NCBI GenBank assembly: GCA_030431635.1
Contig: JAUIIL010000008.1
Location: 169,657 to 233,656 of the forward strand
Length of the DNA stretch: 64,000 nucleotides
DNA from: Bacteriovoracia bacterium
Lineage (GTDB): Bacteria > Bdellovibrionota > Bacteriovoracia > Bacteriovoracales > Bacteriovoracaceae
Direction: 5' to 3'
Within the stretch, counting starts at the first letter, position 1; each line of letters opens with the position of its first letter. Shown one piece after another: positions 6,865 through 14,227 of this stretch. The notes beneath the pieces were generated by a model. It was not told where the DNA came from and ran no database searches. It saw only the letters and a list, made by a program, of their open reading frames with translations. A program made the position numbers and the translations under genes.

Positions 6865-7367
6865 TTCCACTTTGGATCTTTTATACACTTTTAATAGAGC
6901 TTTTTGTTGTATCCTATTTAGATATGACAACGAAGAGAATAAAAAATATTTGGGCGATAGTGAACCTTTGTTTTTTTCTCTTATTTCTCTTCATCTATCA
7001 AGATTTTTACCCTTTGGAATTGAAAACATTTAGCTATTCTCTTTCATTCTTATTCGTGGGGTTTGTTCTATTTTTAATGAGAATAATGGGTGCAGGGGAT
7101 ACTAAGTTTCTTTTTTCTTTTTTTTTAGTGACACCAGAGAATATGCATTTTGATATTTATGTGAAACTACTGATCTTCACAGGTATCTGTGCTTGTATTT
7201 TTCTCATTTTTAATATTTTAAAAAATATGAAAAAGATTTACTTGAGTCTTTTAACGAGAGATCTTGTCGGTTTAAAGAATTGCTTTGGAACAAAGTTTGC
7301 TTTTGCTCCTGTTATTCTTATAACATGGATATGGATAGGAATTGAAGGAGGATATTTTGGTTTGTAA
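6861..7367 (+). CDS. cpaA: Prepilin peptidase, CpaA/TadV type (A24)
   Basis: A 168-residue integral membrane aspartyl protease with about five to six hydrophobic segments. Both catalytic aspartates are present: D21 in SYLDMTTKRIKN and D80 in the GAGD motif (MGAGDTK). It lacks the N-terminal methylase domain of PilD, as expected for CpaA/TadV. It would cut the leaders of the five prepilin-like proteins around it at the cytoplasmic face of the inner membrane. It lies between the second and third prepilin genes, overlapping both (4 nt upstream, 11 nt downstream), which makes co-translation likely. Confidence 0.92.
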   Translation: MIPLWIFYTLLIELFVVSYLDMTTKRIKNIWAIVNLCFFLLFLFIYQDFYPLELKTFSYSLSFLFVGFVLFLMRIMGAGDTKFLFSFFLVTPENMHFDIYVKLLIFTGICACIFLIFNILKNMKKIYLSLLTRDLVGLKNCFGTKFAFAPVILITWIWIGIEGGYFGL

Positions 7368-7659
7368 AAATCAAAAAGGCCAATCTGCAGTTGAGTATAT
7401 CCTACTATTTGCCATGGTAAGTTTTATTGTTTTAACGATTTTTCAAAGCAAAGTCATTCAAGATTTTATGAGTGAAGATGGAACTTTCATTCAAGCGATG
7501 AAAGGTGACATGGAGTTTATGTACAGGCATGCACTTCCTGGACGGGATCAGCTTGGACAAGGACAAAATCAAATTAATTATAGTGCGAATACAAACCCTA
7601 GTTATCATGATGGTCAAAGCACACGCTTCTTTGGTCCAATTGAGAAGTATTCGAACTAG
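7357..7659 (+). CDS. Prepilin-like protein (Flp/TadE class)
   Basis: A 100-residue protein. A strong AAGGAGG (7345-7351) stands 5 nt before TTG 7357, which I take as the start although the frame continues upstream into cpaA. The leader is 8 residues (MVCKNQKG), followed by QSAVEYILLFAMVSFIVL: Gly-Gln processing site, Glu-Tyr at +5/+6 and a hydrophobic helix. The mature domain of about 75 residues is hydrophilic, rich in Gln and Asn. It overlaps the cpaA stop by 11 nt. Likely a minor pilin or TadE-like pseudopilin; the domain after the helix is not recognisable. Confidence 0.78.
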   Translation: MVCKNQKGQSAVEYILLFAMVSFIVLTIFQSKVIQDFMSEDGTFIQAMKGDMEFMYRHALPGRDQLGQGQNQINYSANTNPSYHDGQSTRFFGPIEKYSN

Positions 7660-7668
7660 AGAGGAAAA

Positions 7669-8193
7669 ATGAATCAAAAAGGCCAATCAAGCATTGAGTT
7701 TATTTTAAGCATGGGATTTGTTTTTGCGATGTTTTTTCTTTTTGTTAACCAAGCTTTCAATTTTACAATCGGCTATCTTGGCCATTACGCGACCTTTATG
7801 GCCAGTCGTGCCTTTATGGCCCACGATAATGGTAGCATGAATAATTATGGGAGCATTATGAATGATGCCCAAGTAATGGGAAGAAGGGTTTTTAATCGTT
7901 ATCAACTTCCAGTGTTTATTGGAGAGTCTGCTGGAGAGGTACAATTTAATAGACCTGATCAGGGAGTTTTTTATGAATTCACTGGTGCGTACTTTAGATT
8001 TCAAAGACCTTTTTCTACTTATAAATTTTTTGGTGGTGATGTTAAAATTGATTTATTAACAGAGTCGTTCTTAGGAAAAGAGCCAACCAGATATGAATGC
8101 CGTCAACAATTGTGTCAAGCTGTGAGTGGTGGAGAGTGTGGGGCCAATTCTGAGGTTTTAAAGCATTCAACTTTATATGATAATGGATGTTAG
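7669..8193 (+). CDS. TadE-like pseudopilin
   Basis: A 174-residue protein with a 5-residue leader (MNQKG), then QSSIEFILSMGFVFAMFFLF, the TadE-type N-terminus with Glu-Phe in place of Glu-Tyr. The mature domain contains an early Ala/Met-rich helix (YATFMASRAFMAHDN), a pattern seen in TadE/TadF proteins, and four Cys near the C-terminus (RYECRQQLC, GGECG, NGC). Pseudopilins of this kind act in initiation or length control of the Tad pilus. It ends directly against the ATG of the next, related gene with no gap. Confidence 0.82.
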   Translation: MNQKGQSSIEFILSMGFVFAMFFLFVNQAFNFTIGYLGHYATFMASRAFMAHDNGSMNNYGSIMNDAQVMGRRVFNRYQLPVFIGESAGEVQFNRPDQGVFYEFTGAYFRFQRPFSTYKFFGGDVKIDLLTESFLGKEPTRYECRQQLCQAVSGGECGANSEVLKHSTLYDNGC

Positions 8194-8727
8194 ATGAATA
8201 ATAATAAAGGTCAGGCTCTTATTGAGTTTATTTTTTATCTTCCTGCACTCATGATTCTTTATTTCATTATTTTATCAATTGGAAATTCTATTAATGGTTC
8301 TATTAATCAACAAAAAGTTTCTCGAGGATACTATTTTGCAAGAATAAAAAACAACTCCTACGTTCCTAAACCTGAATGGAATAGGGCCAATGGATACCCT
8401 GCTGATTGGCAGCTATTTGGAATGTCTGTATTGGGTTACAAAATAAATACTTTCGGTGAGAGCGAAGAAGGAGATAACCCAGAGTCCGCTTGCTATAGAA
8501 CTCCTCTGGCGAGTATTCCAACAAATTCTAGACAAATTGCTTCAAGTACTAATGCCCCTAAGGCACTTACAGATCCTGGTTGTGAAGAACCCTATGAGGA
8601 GCCTAGAACTCAAAACATTAGGGTTTATACAGTATTTGGAATCTGTGGGGCCACCTATCAAAATGTGGGGGGAGTTATCTCTGTTAGGTCGGATTCTTCT
8701 AATGTTCAAGGCTGTTTGATCAACTAG
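8194..8727 (+). CDS. TadE/TadF-like pseudopilin
   Basis: A 177-residue protein with a 6-residue leader (MNNNKG), then QALIEFIFYLPALMILYF. As in TadE/TadF proteins, the helix contains a Pro and is followed by a chain with an early helix (QQKVSRGYYFARI) and a Cys-containing distal domain (SACYR, DPGCEEP, FGICG, QGCL). Start ATG directly follows the stop of the preceding pseudopilin. It is the fifth protein in the locus with the Gly-Gln-x-x-x-Glu N-terminus. An 83-nt gap separates it from cpaB. Confidence 0.82.
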   Translation: MNNNKGQALIEFIFYLPALMILYFIILSIGNSINGSINQQKVSRGYYFARIKNNSYVPKPEWNRANGYPADWQLFGMSVLGYKINTFGESEEGDNPESACYRTPLASIPTNSRQIASSTNAPKALTDPGCEEPYEEPRTQNIRVYTVFGICGATYQNVGGVISVRSDSSNVQGCLIN

Positions 8728-8810
8728 GTAGTTTTTGCCACTGCGTTGTTTCTTTCTGCTCAATGATAAAATAAAAGTGAACAACTGTATCCTAAATAAA
8801 GGAATTTATT

Positions 8811-9638
8811 ATGAATAGCCGTGCATTTACGCTTAGTTTAATCATTGCTGGTGTTGCCATGTTTATGGTTTGGTCTTACCTCGATGGTAAAGAAGCACAG
8901 TTTGTTGAAGAATACGGTGAACCAGTTGCTGTTGTTGTGGCCAGTGAAGATATTAAAGAGCTTGAACTCCTTGATGATAGAAAAGTTCAGACAATTAATG
9001 TTCCTAAAAAATTTGTTCAACCTGGGGCGCTTAAAAAAGTTGAAGAAGTTTATAATACATACGCAGCCGTTCCTGTTTTAAAGGGAGAGCAGATAACAAA
9101 GACTAGAGTTGTTCATCCTGGAGGAAGAACAGGACTCGCGAGTCAAATTGCCGTGGGGAAAAGAGCACTTTCAATCAGAGTTAATGATGTGACTTCAGTT
9201 GGGAAATTATTAAAACCAGGAGATAGGGTTGATGTTATTTCAATGATTGACTATGCTGGTGGACGTAAAGATCGCCTGAAGGTGAAAACAGTTTTACAAG
9301 ATGTCCTTGTTCTCTCAACGGGACTTAAAGTGACAAATGCCATTCCCTTAATTGGTCTCAAGCAAGCAGATGAGTTTGCTAAGAAAAATTTAAGTACTTA
9401 CACCACATACAATACAGTTACTTTAGAGTTAACTCCTTTTGAAGTTCAAAAAATTGCTTTTTTAGAATCAATTGGAAGTTCTTTAAGGCTTTCTTTAAGA
9501 AATAATGATGACAAGAAAATAGAGAGAATTGGTGGCACAAGGATGTTTGACGTTCTAGGTGAAGATGCGGGAGAAGCGAAGGCTTTTTTTGCTGAACAAC
9601 AAGCTAGGGCAAGTCAAAATCAAAGAGGAGGCCGATGA
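8811..9638 (+). CDS. cpaB: Tad pilus assembly protein CpaB/RcpC (SAF domain)
   Basis: A 275-residue protein with one N-terminal membrane anchor (about residues 7-23) and a periplasmic body. Residues about 40-105 form an SAF domain (VAVVVASEDIKELELLDDR ending in VPVLKGEQIT), followed by the CpaB/RcpC region with KRALSIRVNDVTSVGKLLKPGDRVDVI, the family's best-conserved block. CpaB links the inner membrane platform to the secretin. It has AAAGGA before its ATG and overlaps cpaC by 4 nt. Confidence 0.93.
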   Translation: MNSRAFTLSLIIAGVAMFMVWSYLDGKEAQFVEEYGEPVAVVVASEDIKELELLDDRKVQTINVPKKFVQPGALKKVEEVYNTYAAVPVLKGEQITKTRVVHPGGRTGLASQIAVGKRALSIRVNDVTSVGKLLKPGDRVDVISMIDYAGGRKDRLKVKTVLQDVLVLSTGLKVTNAIPLIGLKQADEFAKKNLSTYTTYNTVTLELTPFEVQKIAFLESIGSSLRLSLRNNDDKKIERIGGTRMFDVLGEDAGEAKAFFAEQQARASQNQRGGR

Positions 9639-11125
9639 AACTTTTTCTATTATTCATAAGTTTTGCCCTATTTGCTCAAACTCCTAAAGTTCCTGAGGAG
9701 GAGCTTGAAGTAGAGCTTGGGATTGATAAACCAGTAAAACTGGATTTTGCTTTCTCTACCAAAGTTTTGGTGGGAAATAACTCTGTATTAGACCTAACTC
9801 TTATTCCTCAAAGAAGAGAAGTTATCTTAAAGGGAATGAAAGAAGGAAAAACTTCTGTCACCATTAGAAATACAGTAGGTGACATAAAAAAACGCTATAT
9901 CGTGAAAGTAAAATCTTCGGCCAATTCAAAAGTCGTGAAAGAATTAAAAGAATTTCTAGGTAAAGTAGAAGGGTTAGAAATTGCCATTAAAGGTGGAAAA
10001 GTTGTTGTTGAAGGTTTTATTGTGGTTCCTGATGATATTGGTTTAGTTTCTATCATCCTAAGTAAGTACCCTGATGTCATAAATCTCGTTCAACTCTCTC
10101 CACAATCTCAAAGAGTGATAGCAAGAAAAGTTAAAGATGAATTAGGAAGAAATGGGCTTAAGGATGTGAACGTTAGGGTTGTTAATGGGACTTTTTGGCT
10201 TGAAGGTGTTGTTGGCAGTAATGAACAGAAAAAATTTGCAATGGATATCGCAGAAGCCTATATCCCTGGGAGAATAACCTCTTTAAGAGAGAGAGCAGGA
10301 GAAGTAGGTGGTTCTATTCAAAATAGGGCCCCAATTATTAACTTTTTATCTGTAAATGAGAAAACTCAACCACCACCAGCGAAAAAAATGGTAAAAGTGA
10401 CGACTCAATTTGTTGAGCTTTCAAAAGATTATCTGCGACAGTTTGCCTTCCAGTGGCAACCGCTAATCGGCCAGGATAATAGTTCTATTTCAATTAACAG
10501 AGATAGCGATGGGACAGTGAATACAAATTCAAGCAATACCTTGAGTGCAACAATTTCTAATCTTTTTCCAAAGCTAGAATCTGCTAAAAATGCTGGATAC
10601 GCGAGGATTATTCAATCGGGTATGATTATTGTTCAAGATGGAGGGAATGCTGCTTCTTTGAAGAAAACATCAGTTATCAACTTCCCTGTGGGAAGTGGTG
10701 AGACACAAAGAGTTGTTAAGGCAGAGATTGGTTTTAGCTTAGATGTGAACGCAAAAATTCTTGATCAAGAAAAAGTAGAGTTAGGGCCAAATATTTCCAT
10801 TACTCTTAACTCTGGTACTGAAGCATCTCCTATCGAATCTAAAAATGAAGTCAAAACGGTATTAGTTGTAAAATCAAAAGAATCCGCGGTTATAGGTGGT
10901 GTTGTTCAAGGTGAGTCAAGAACGGCTTATGATAAAAACCCTCCCTTTGGTGGAGGTGGAGCTCAAACAGATTCAGGAGCAACACCTTTATTTGATTTAA
11001 CAAAATCTAAATCTTATACCAATCAAAAGAATCAGTTTGCTATTTTCATGACGCCAGAAATTATTGCTTCAGCTTCAGAGGGTAGTGAAGAAATTAGAAG
11101 AAAATTTAGAAAAAGAAGTAGGTAG
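9635..11125 (+). CDS. cpaC: Tad pilus secretin CpaC/RcpA
   Basis: A 496-residue outer membrane secretin with a signal peptide (cleavage near FAQ-TPK). The N-terminal pilus-assembly domain (about residues 25-100) is followed by BON-like segments and then the secretin domain in the last 250 residues, with the usual VTTQFVELSKDYLRQF, GGNAASLKKTSVINFPVG, LDQEKVELGPNISIT and KESAVIGGVVQGE stretches. The protein forms the gated channel through which the pilus leaves. It overlaps cpaB by 4 nt and lies 6 nt before the ATPase fusion gene. No RcpB or pilotin gene is visible nearby. Confidence 0.94.
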   Translation: MKLFLLFISFALFAQTPKVPEEELEVELGIDKPVKLDFAFSTKVLVGNNSVLDLTLIPQRREVILKGMKEGKTSVTIRNTVGDIKKRYIVKVKSSANSKVVKELKEFLGKVEGLEIAIKGGKVVVEGFIVVPDDIGLVSIILSKYPDVINLVQLSPQSQRVIARKVKDELGRNGLKDVNVRVVNGTFWLEGVVGSNEQKKFAMDIAEAYIPGRITSLRERAGEVGGSIQNRAPIINFLSVNEKTQPPPAKKMVKVTTQFVELSKDYLRQFAFQWQPLIGQDNSSISINRDSDGTVNTNSSNTLSATISNLFPKLESAKNAGYARIIQSGMIIVQDGGNAASLKKTSVINFPVGSGETQRVVKAEIGFSLDVNAKILDQEKVELGPNISITLNSGTEASPIESKNEVKTVLVVKSKESAVIGGVVQGESRTAYDKNPPFGGGGAQTDSGATPLFDLTKSKSYTNQKNQFAIFMTPEIIASASEGSEEIRRKFRKRSR

Positions 11126-11131
11126 TAGAAA

Positions 11132-13234
11132 ATGGCCGGACATATTATTAGTGTAATTGGTGGAAAAGGGGGAGTCGGAAAATCTCAGTTTGCCGCCAAT
11201 CTTGCTTTTGCCTTTGCTCAGGAGAATAGGGCCAAAACTCTTCTTCTTGATTTTGATCAAAAGGCCAGTGGGGATCAAAACCTTATAACTGGTATGCGCT
11301 CCAAAAAGACAATAAAAGATTTATCTGAGTTTAATGGAGCGATCGATCCGAGAACAATCATGCAATTTATTACAACTCATAAAATGGGAGTTTCTTATAT
11401 AGGAATGCCAAACGATCAGACAGCTGCCTCTCAAATAAATGTTGATGGTCTAGGAAAACCACTAAAGGCCATGCAAAATCTTTTTCCTGTAACTGTTATT
11501 GATGTTGGAAGTGAGTTAAATGATCTAACTCTTAAGGCCTTGGAGTTTTCTACCCTTATTTTTATAGTGGTAACTCCAGACTTATTGGCAGCGAACCAAA
11601 CAAAGAGACTTTATTCGGAACTGATCACAATGCTTTTTCCAAAAGAAATGCTTCAAGTTGTAATGAATAGCTATGTGAAAGGACATCCTGTAAGCCCAGA
11701 AGTGATAGGTCGCCAAATCGGAAAACCTGTTTTTTCAATTTTGGCCAAAGATGAACAAACATGTGCGGGAGCTTTATCAAGAAGTACTCCAGTCATGGCC
11801 GTGGCCAAGAATTCTTCTTACGCAAAATCAGTTATTGAAACTGTTAGGAAACTTAATCAAAAAAATGTTTTAAAAGCGTTAGAGAAAATTGCAAAACCAG
11901 AGAGTGTCGGGCAGAAAAAAGAGAAGGGTGATTCTAAAACTCAAGAGAAAGCTTCTAATGCTTGGAATGCATTAAAAGTGAGAATTCACCGTTCACTAGT
12001 GGAAGAGATGGATCTTAAAAAAACGGATGATAGTGATCCAAAGGCAAAAATCATTTTACGAGAGCAAACAAAAAAACTTGTTGTTGAGCTTTTAGGTAAA
12101 GAAGATACCAAGGGAATTCTTAATACTAGAGAAGATATGAACAAAGTGGTGAAAGAGATACTTGATGAAGCTCTTGGACTAGGACCACTCGAGGATATGT
12201 TGGCCGATAAATCAATTTCTGAAATTATGGTCGTTGGCCCAGATAGAATTTTCTATGAACAAAGTGGAAAAGTAAAAATGAGTGATGTTGTTTTTACGAG
12301 TGATAGGCAAGCCCTTAACGTGATTGAAAGAATTGTTGCTCCTATTGGTCGAAGGATTGATGAAAAAACTCCATATGTGGATGCAAGACTTCCTGACGGT
12401 TCAAGAGTTCATGCGATTATCCCCCCTTGTTCTCTTGATGGATGTACAATTACAATAAGAAAATTTCCAGAAAACAGACTCACTTATAAAGATCTCGTCA
12501 AATTTGGTTCAATGACTGAAGCCATGGCCGATTTTTTAAGAATTTCTGTTGAAGCCCACCGAAATATTGTTGTTTCTGGTGGAACTGGTTCAGGGAAAAC
12601 AACTTTAATTAATATGTTAGGTGGGTTTATTCCTGCAAATGAAAGAATTATTACCGTAGAGGATTCAGCAGAACTTGATTTTCCTCAAGTTCATGTGGTG
12701 AGACTTGAAACAAGACCTCCTTCATTAGAAGGTGATGGTGAAATTGATATTAGAACTCTTGTGAAGCAAACTTTGAGGATGAGACCTGATAGAATTGTGG
12801 TTGGAGAGTGTCGTGGTGGTGAGACTCTTGACATGCTTCAAGCGATGAACACTGGGCACGATGGTTCCATGACAACAGTTCACTCAAATAGTCCAAGAGA
12901 TGCGATGAGCAGGTTAGAAACTCTTGTTCAGTATGCAGGTGCTGGTTTATCACCCAAAGCGATTAAGGAGATGATAGCCTCAGCAGTTCATATGGTTATT
13001 CAACAATCTCGTCTAGAAGATGGTTCGAGAAAAATTTTAAATATAACAGAAATTGGTGGAATGCAGGGAGAAGTGATCACCCTTCAAGATATTTTTACTT
13101 ACAAGCAAGAAGGAATGAGTAAGCAAGGAAAGATTGAAGGCAAATTTCAGGCTTCGGGGTTCATTCCTAAATTTATAGAGACTCTTGAAAAGAAAGGTTA
13201 CAAAGTTCCTCGTGGACTTTTTTCAAATACTTAG
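11132..13234 (+). CDS. cpaF: Fusion of ParA/CpaE-type ATPase and CpaF/TadA motor ATPase
   Basis: A 700-residue protein. Residues 1 to about 250 form a ParA/MinD-like ATPase with deviant Walker A GGKGGVGKS (10-18, signature Lys kept), the A' motif LLLDFDQKASGD and TVIDVGSELNDL. This matches CpaE/TadZ, but without the usual N-terminal receiver-like domain. After a Lys-rich linker (about 260-285) a complete CpaF/TadA secretion ATPase follows: Walker A GGTGSGKTT (483-491), Asp box VEDSAELDFPQ, Walker B and His box up to TGHDGSMTTVHSN. The frame is continuous with no slippery site, so it is a genuine fusion. It would localise the pilus and power it in one chain. Confidence 0.94.
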   Translation: MAGHIISVIGGKGGVGKSQFAANLAFAFAQENRAKTLLLDFDQKASGDQNLITGMRSKKTIKDLSEFNGAIDPRTIMQFITTHKMGVSYIGMPNDQTAASQINVDGLGKPLKAMQNLFPVTVIDVGSELNDLTLKALEFSTLIFIVVTPDLLAANQTKRLYSELITMLFPKEMLQVVMNSYVKGHPVSPEVIGRQIGKPVFSILAKDEQTCAGALSRSTPVMAVAKNSSYAKSVIETVRKLNQKNVLKALEKIAKPESVGQKKEKGDSKTQEKASNAWNALKVRIHRSLVEEMDLKKTDDSDPKAKIILREQTKKLVVELLGKEDTKGILNTREDMNKVVKEILDEALGLGPLEDMLADKSISEIMVVGPDRIFYEQSGKVKMSDVVFTSDRQALNVIERIVAPIGRRIDEKTPYVDARLPDGSRVHAIIPPCSLDGCTITIRKFPENRLTYKDLVKFGSMTEAMADFLRISVEAHRNIVVSGGTGSGKTTLINMLGGFIPANERIITVEDSAELDFPQVHVVRLETRPPSLEGDGEIDIRTLVKQTLRMRPDRIVVGECRGGETLDMLQAMNTGHDGSMTTVHSNSPRDAMSRLETLVQYAGAGLSPKAIKEMIASAVHMVIQQSRLEDGSRKILNITEIGGMQGEVITLQDIFTYKQEGMSKQGKIEGKFQASGFIPKFIETLEKKGYKVPRGLFSNT

Positions 13235-13243
13235 GAAAAGAGG

Positions 13244-14137
13244 ATGGATGCTTTTTTTATTCATATTTTAGGAAAGATGGGCACAGCAGCTTCAGTTGCT
13301 CTACTTTTTTTCTTTTATGCATATAAAAATAGTGAAAAATTATTCAAATGGTTTGAAGAGCAAACCTATGGGACAAGAGATTATGTCATGAATAAGTGTG
13401 AGCTTATTCATTACGAAATTGAAGAAAGGAAGATTACTTACATTCTTCTGCTCTTAATCTTTGGTCCTCCTGTGATTTTTATTAGTTCTTTTTCTTTATT
13501 TGGTTATTTTGGTTTTGGTTTCTTTTTAGGTGTTGTTTTTGGTTTTGTAGGTTGGAAGCTTCCTCGACCCTTTATGGATTTTTTAGAAAAAAGAAGACAA
13601 AAACAATATGAACAGCAGATGGTAGATGGACTTAATTTGTTATCTAACGGATTAAGGGCAGGACTATCCCTTCCTCAATCGTTAGGAATGGTTATTGATG
13701 AACTCCCAGCTCCTATTTCAGAAGAGTTTAATCTTGTTTTACAGCAAAATAAAATTGGAGTTCCATTGGAGGAGTGCTTTGAAGATCTTGTGAGAAGAGT
13801 TCCGACAGAAGATAATGAGATGTTTGTGACAAGTGTAAATATTCTAAGGGAAACCGGTGGTAATCTTTCTGAGGTTTTTGATACCATCACTGATATTATC
13901 CGTGAGAGAATTAGGCTTAAGCAAAAAATCGAAGCTTTTGTTGCTCAAGGTAAGTTTCAAGGGGGAACGATTTTTTCAATGCCTTTCATTTTGTTAATAG
14001 TTTATAGCCAAATAGATCCTGACAATTTTGTTTTGATTTGGACTCACCCAGCTGGGATTATCATGATGATTGTGGCCCTCGGTCTAAACTTATTAGGGGG
14101 TTACATGATTTTAAAAGTGACAGAAATAAAGGCGTAA
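13244..14137 (+). CDS. tadB: Tad pilus inner membrane platform protein TadB
   Basis: A 297-residue integral membrane protein: an N-terminal helix (about 13-25), a pair of helices (about 64-110), then a cytoplasmic type II secretion F domain with RPFMDFLEKRRQKQYEQQM, LNLLSNGLRAGLSLPQSL and NILRETGGNLSEVFDTI, ending with two membrane helices. The order and size fit TadB. TadB normally pairs with TadC, which is absent here: the next gene is a YD-repeat protein after 90 nt. TadC may be elsewhere, or TadB may work as a homomer. Confidence 0.92.
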   Translation: MDAFFIHILGKMGTAASVALLFFFYAYKNSEKLFKWFEEQTYGTRDYVMNKCELIHYEIEERKITYILLLLIFGPPVIFISSFSLFGYFGFGFFLGVVFGFVGWKLPRPFMDFLEKRRQKQYEQQMVDGLNLLSNGLRAGLSLPQSLGMVIDELPAPISEEFNLVLQQNKIGVPLEECFEDLVRRVPTEDNEMFVTSVNILRETGGNLSEVFDTITDIIRERIRLKQKIEAFVAQGKFQGGTIFSMPFILLIVYSQIDPDNFVLIWTHPAGIIMMIVALGLNLLGGYMILKVTEIKA

Positions 14138-14153
14138 ATAAGACAAGAATGAC

Positions 14154-14181
14154 TAAAGTTACTTGGTATGATGACCGATAA
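14154..14181 (+). promoter_or_regulatory. Near-consensus sigma-28 promoter before YD-repeat gene
   Basis: TAAAGTTA (14154-14161), 12-nt spacer, ACCGATAA (14174-14181). The FliA consensus is TAAAGTTT-N11-GCCGATAA, so each box matches 7 of 8 and the spacer is one base long. It lies 46 nt before the ATG at 14228, in the gap after tadB. Confidence 0.65.
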
Positions 14182-14227
14182 TAGTATGAGAAAATAAAGA
14201 GAGTGACTTCTTTATAAGGATAGAGAA

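Noticed and set aside
12206..12213. GCCGATAA, a perfect sigma-28 -10 octamer inside cpaF
   Set aside because: No TAAA at the required distance and it lies within a coding frame, so a chance match.
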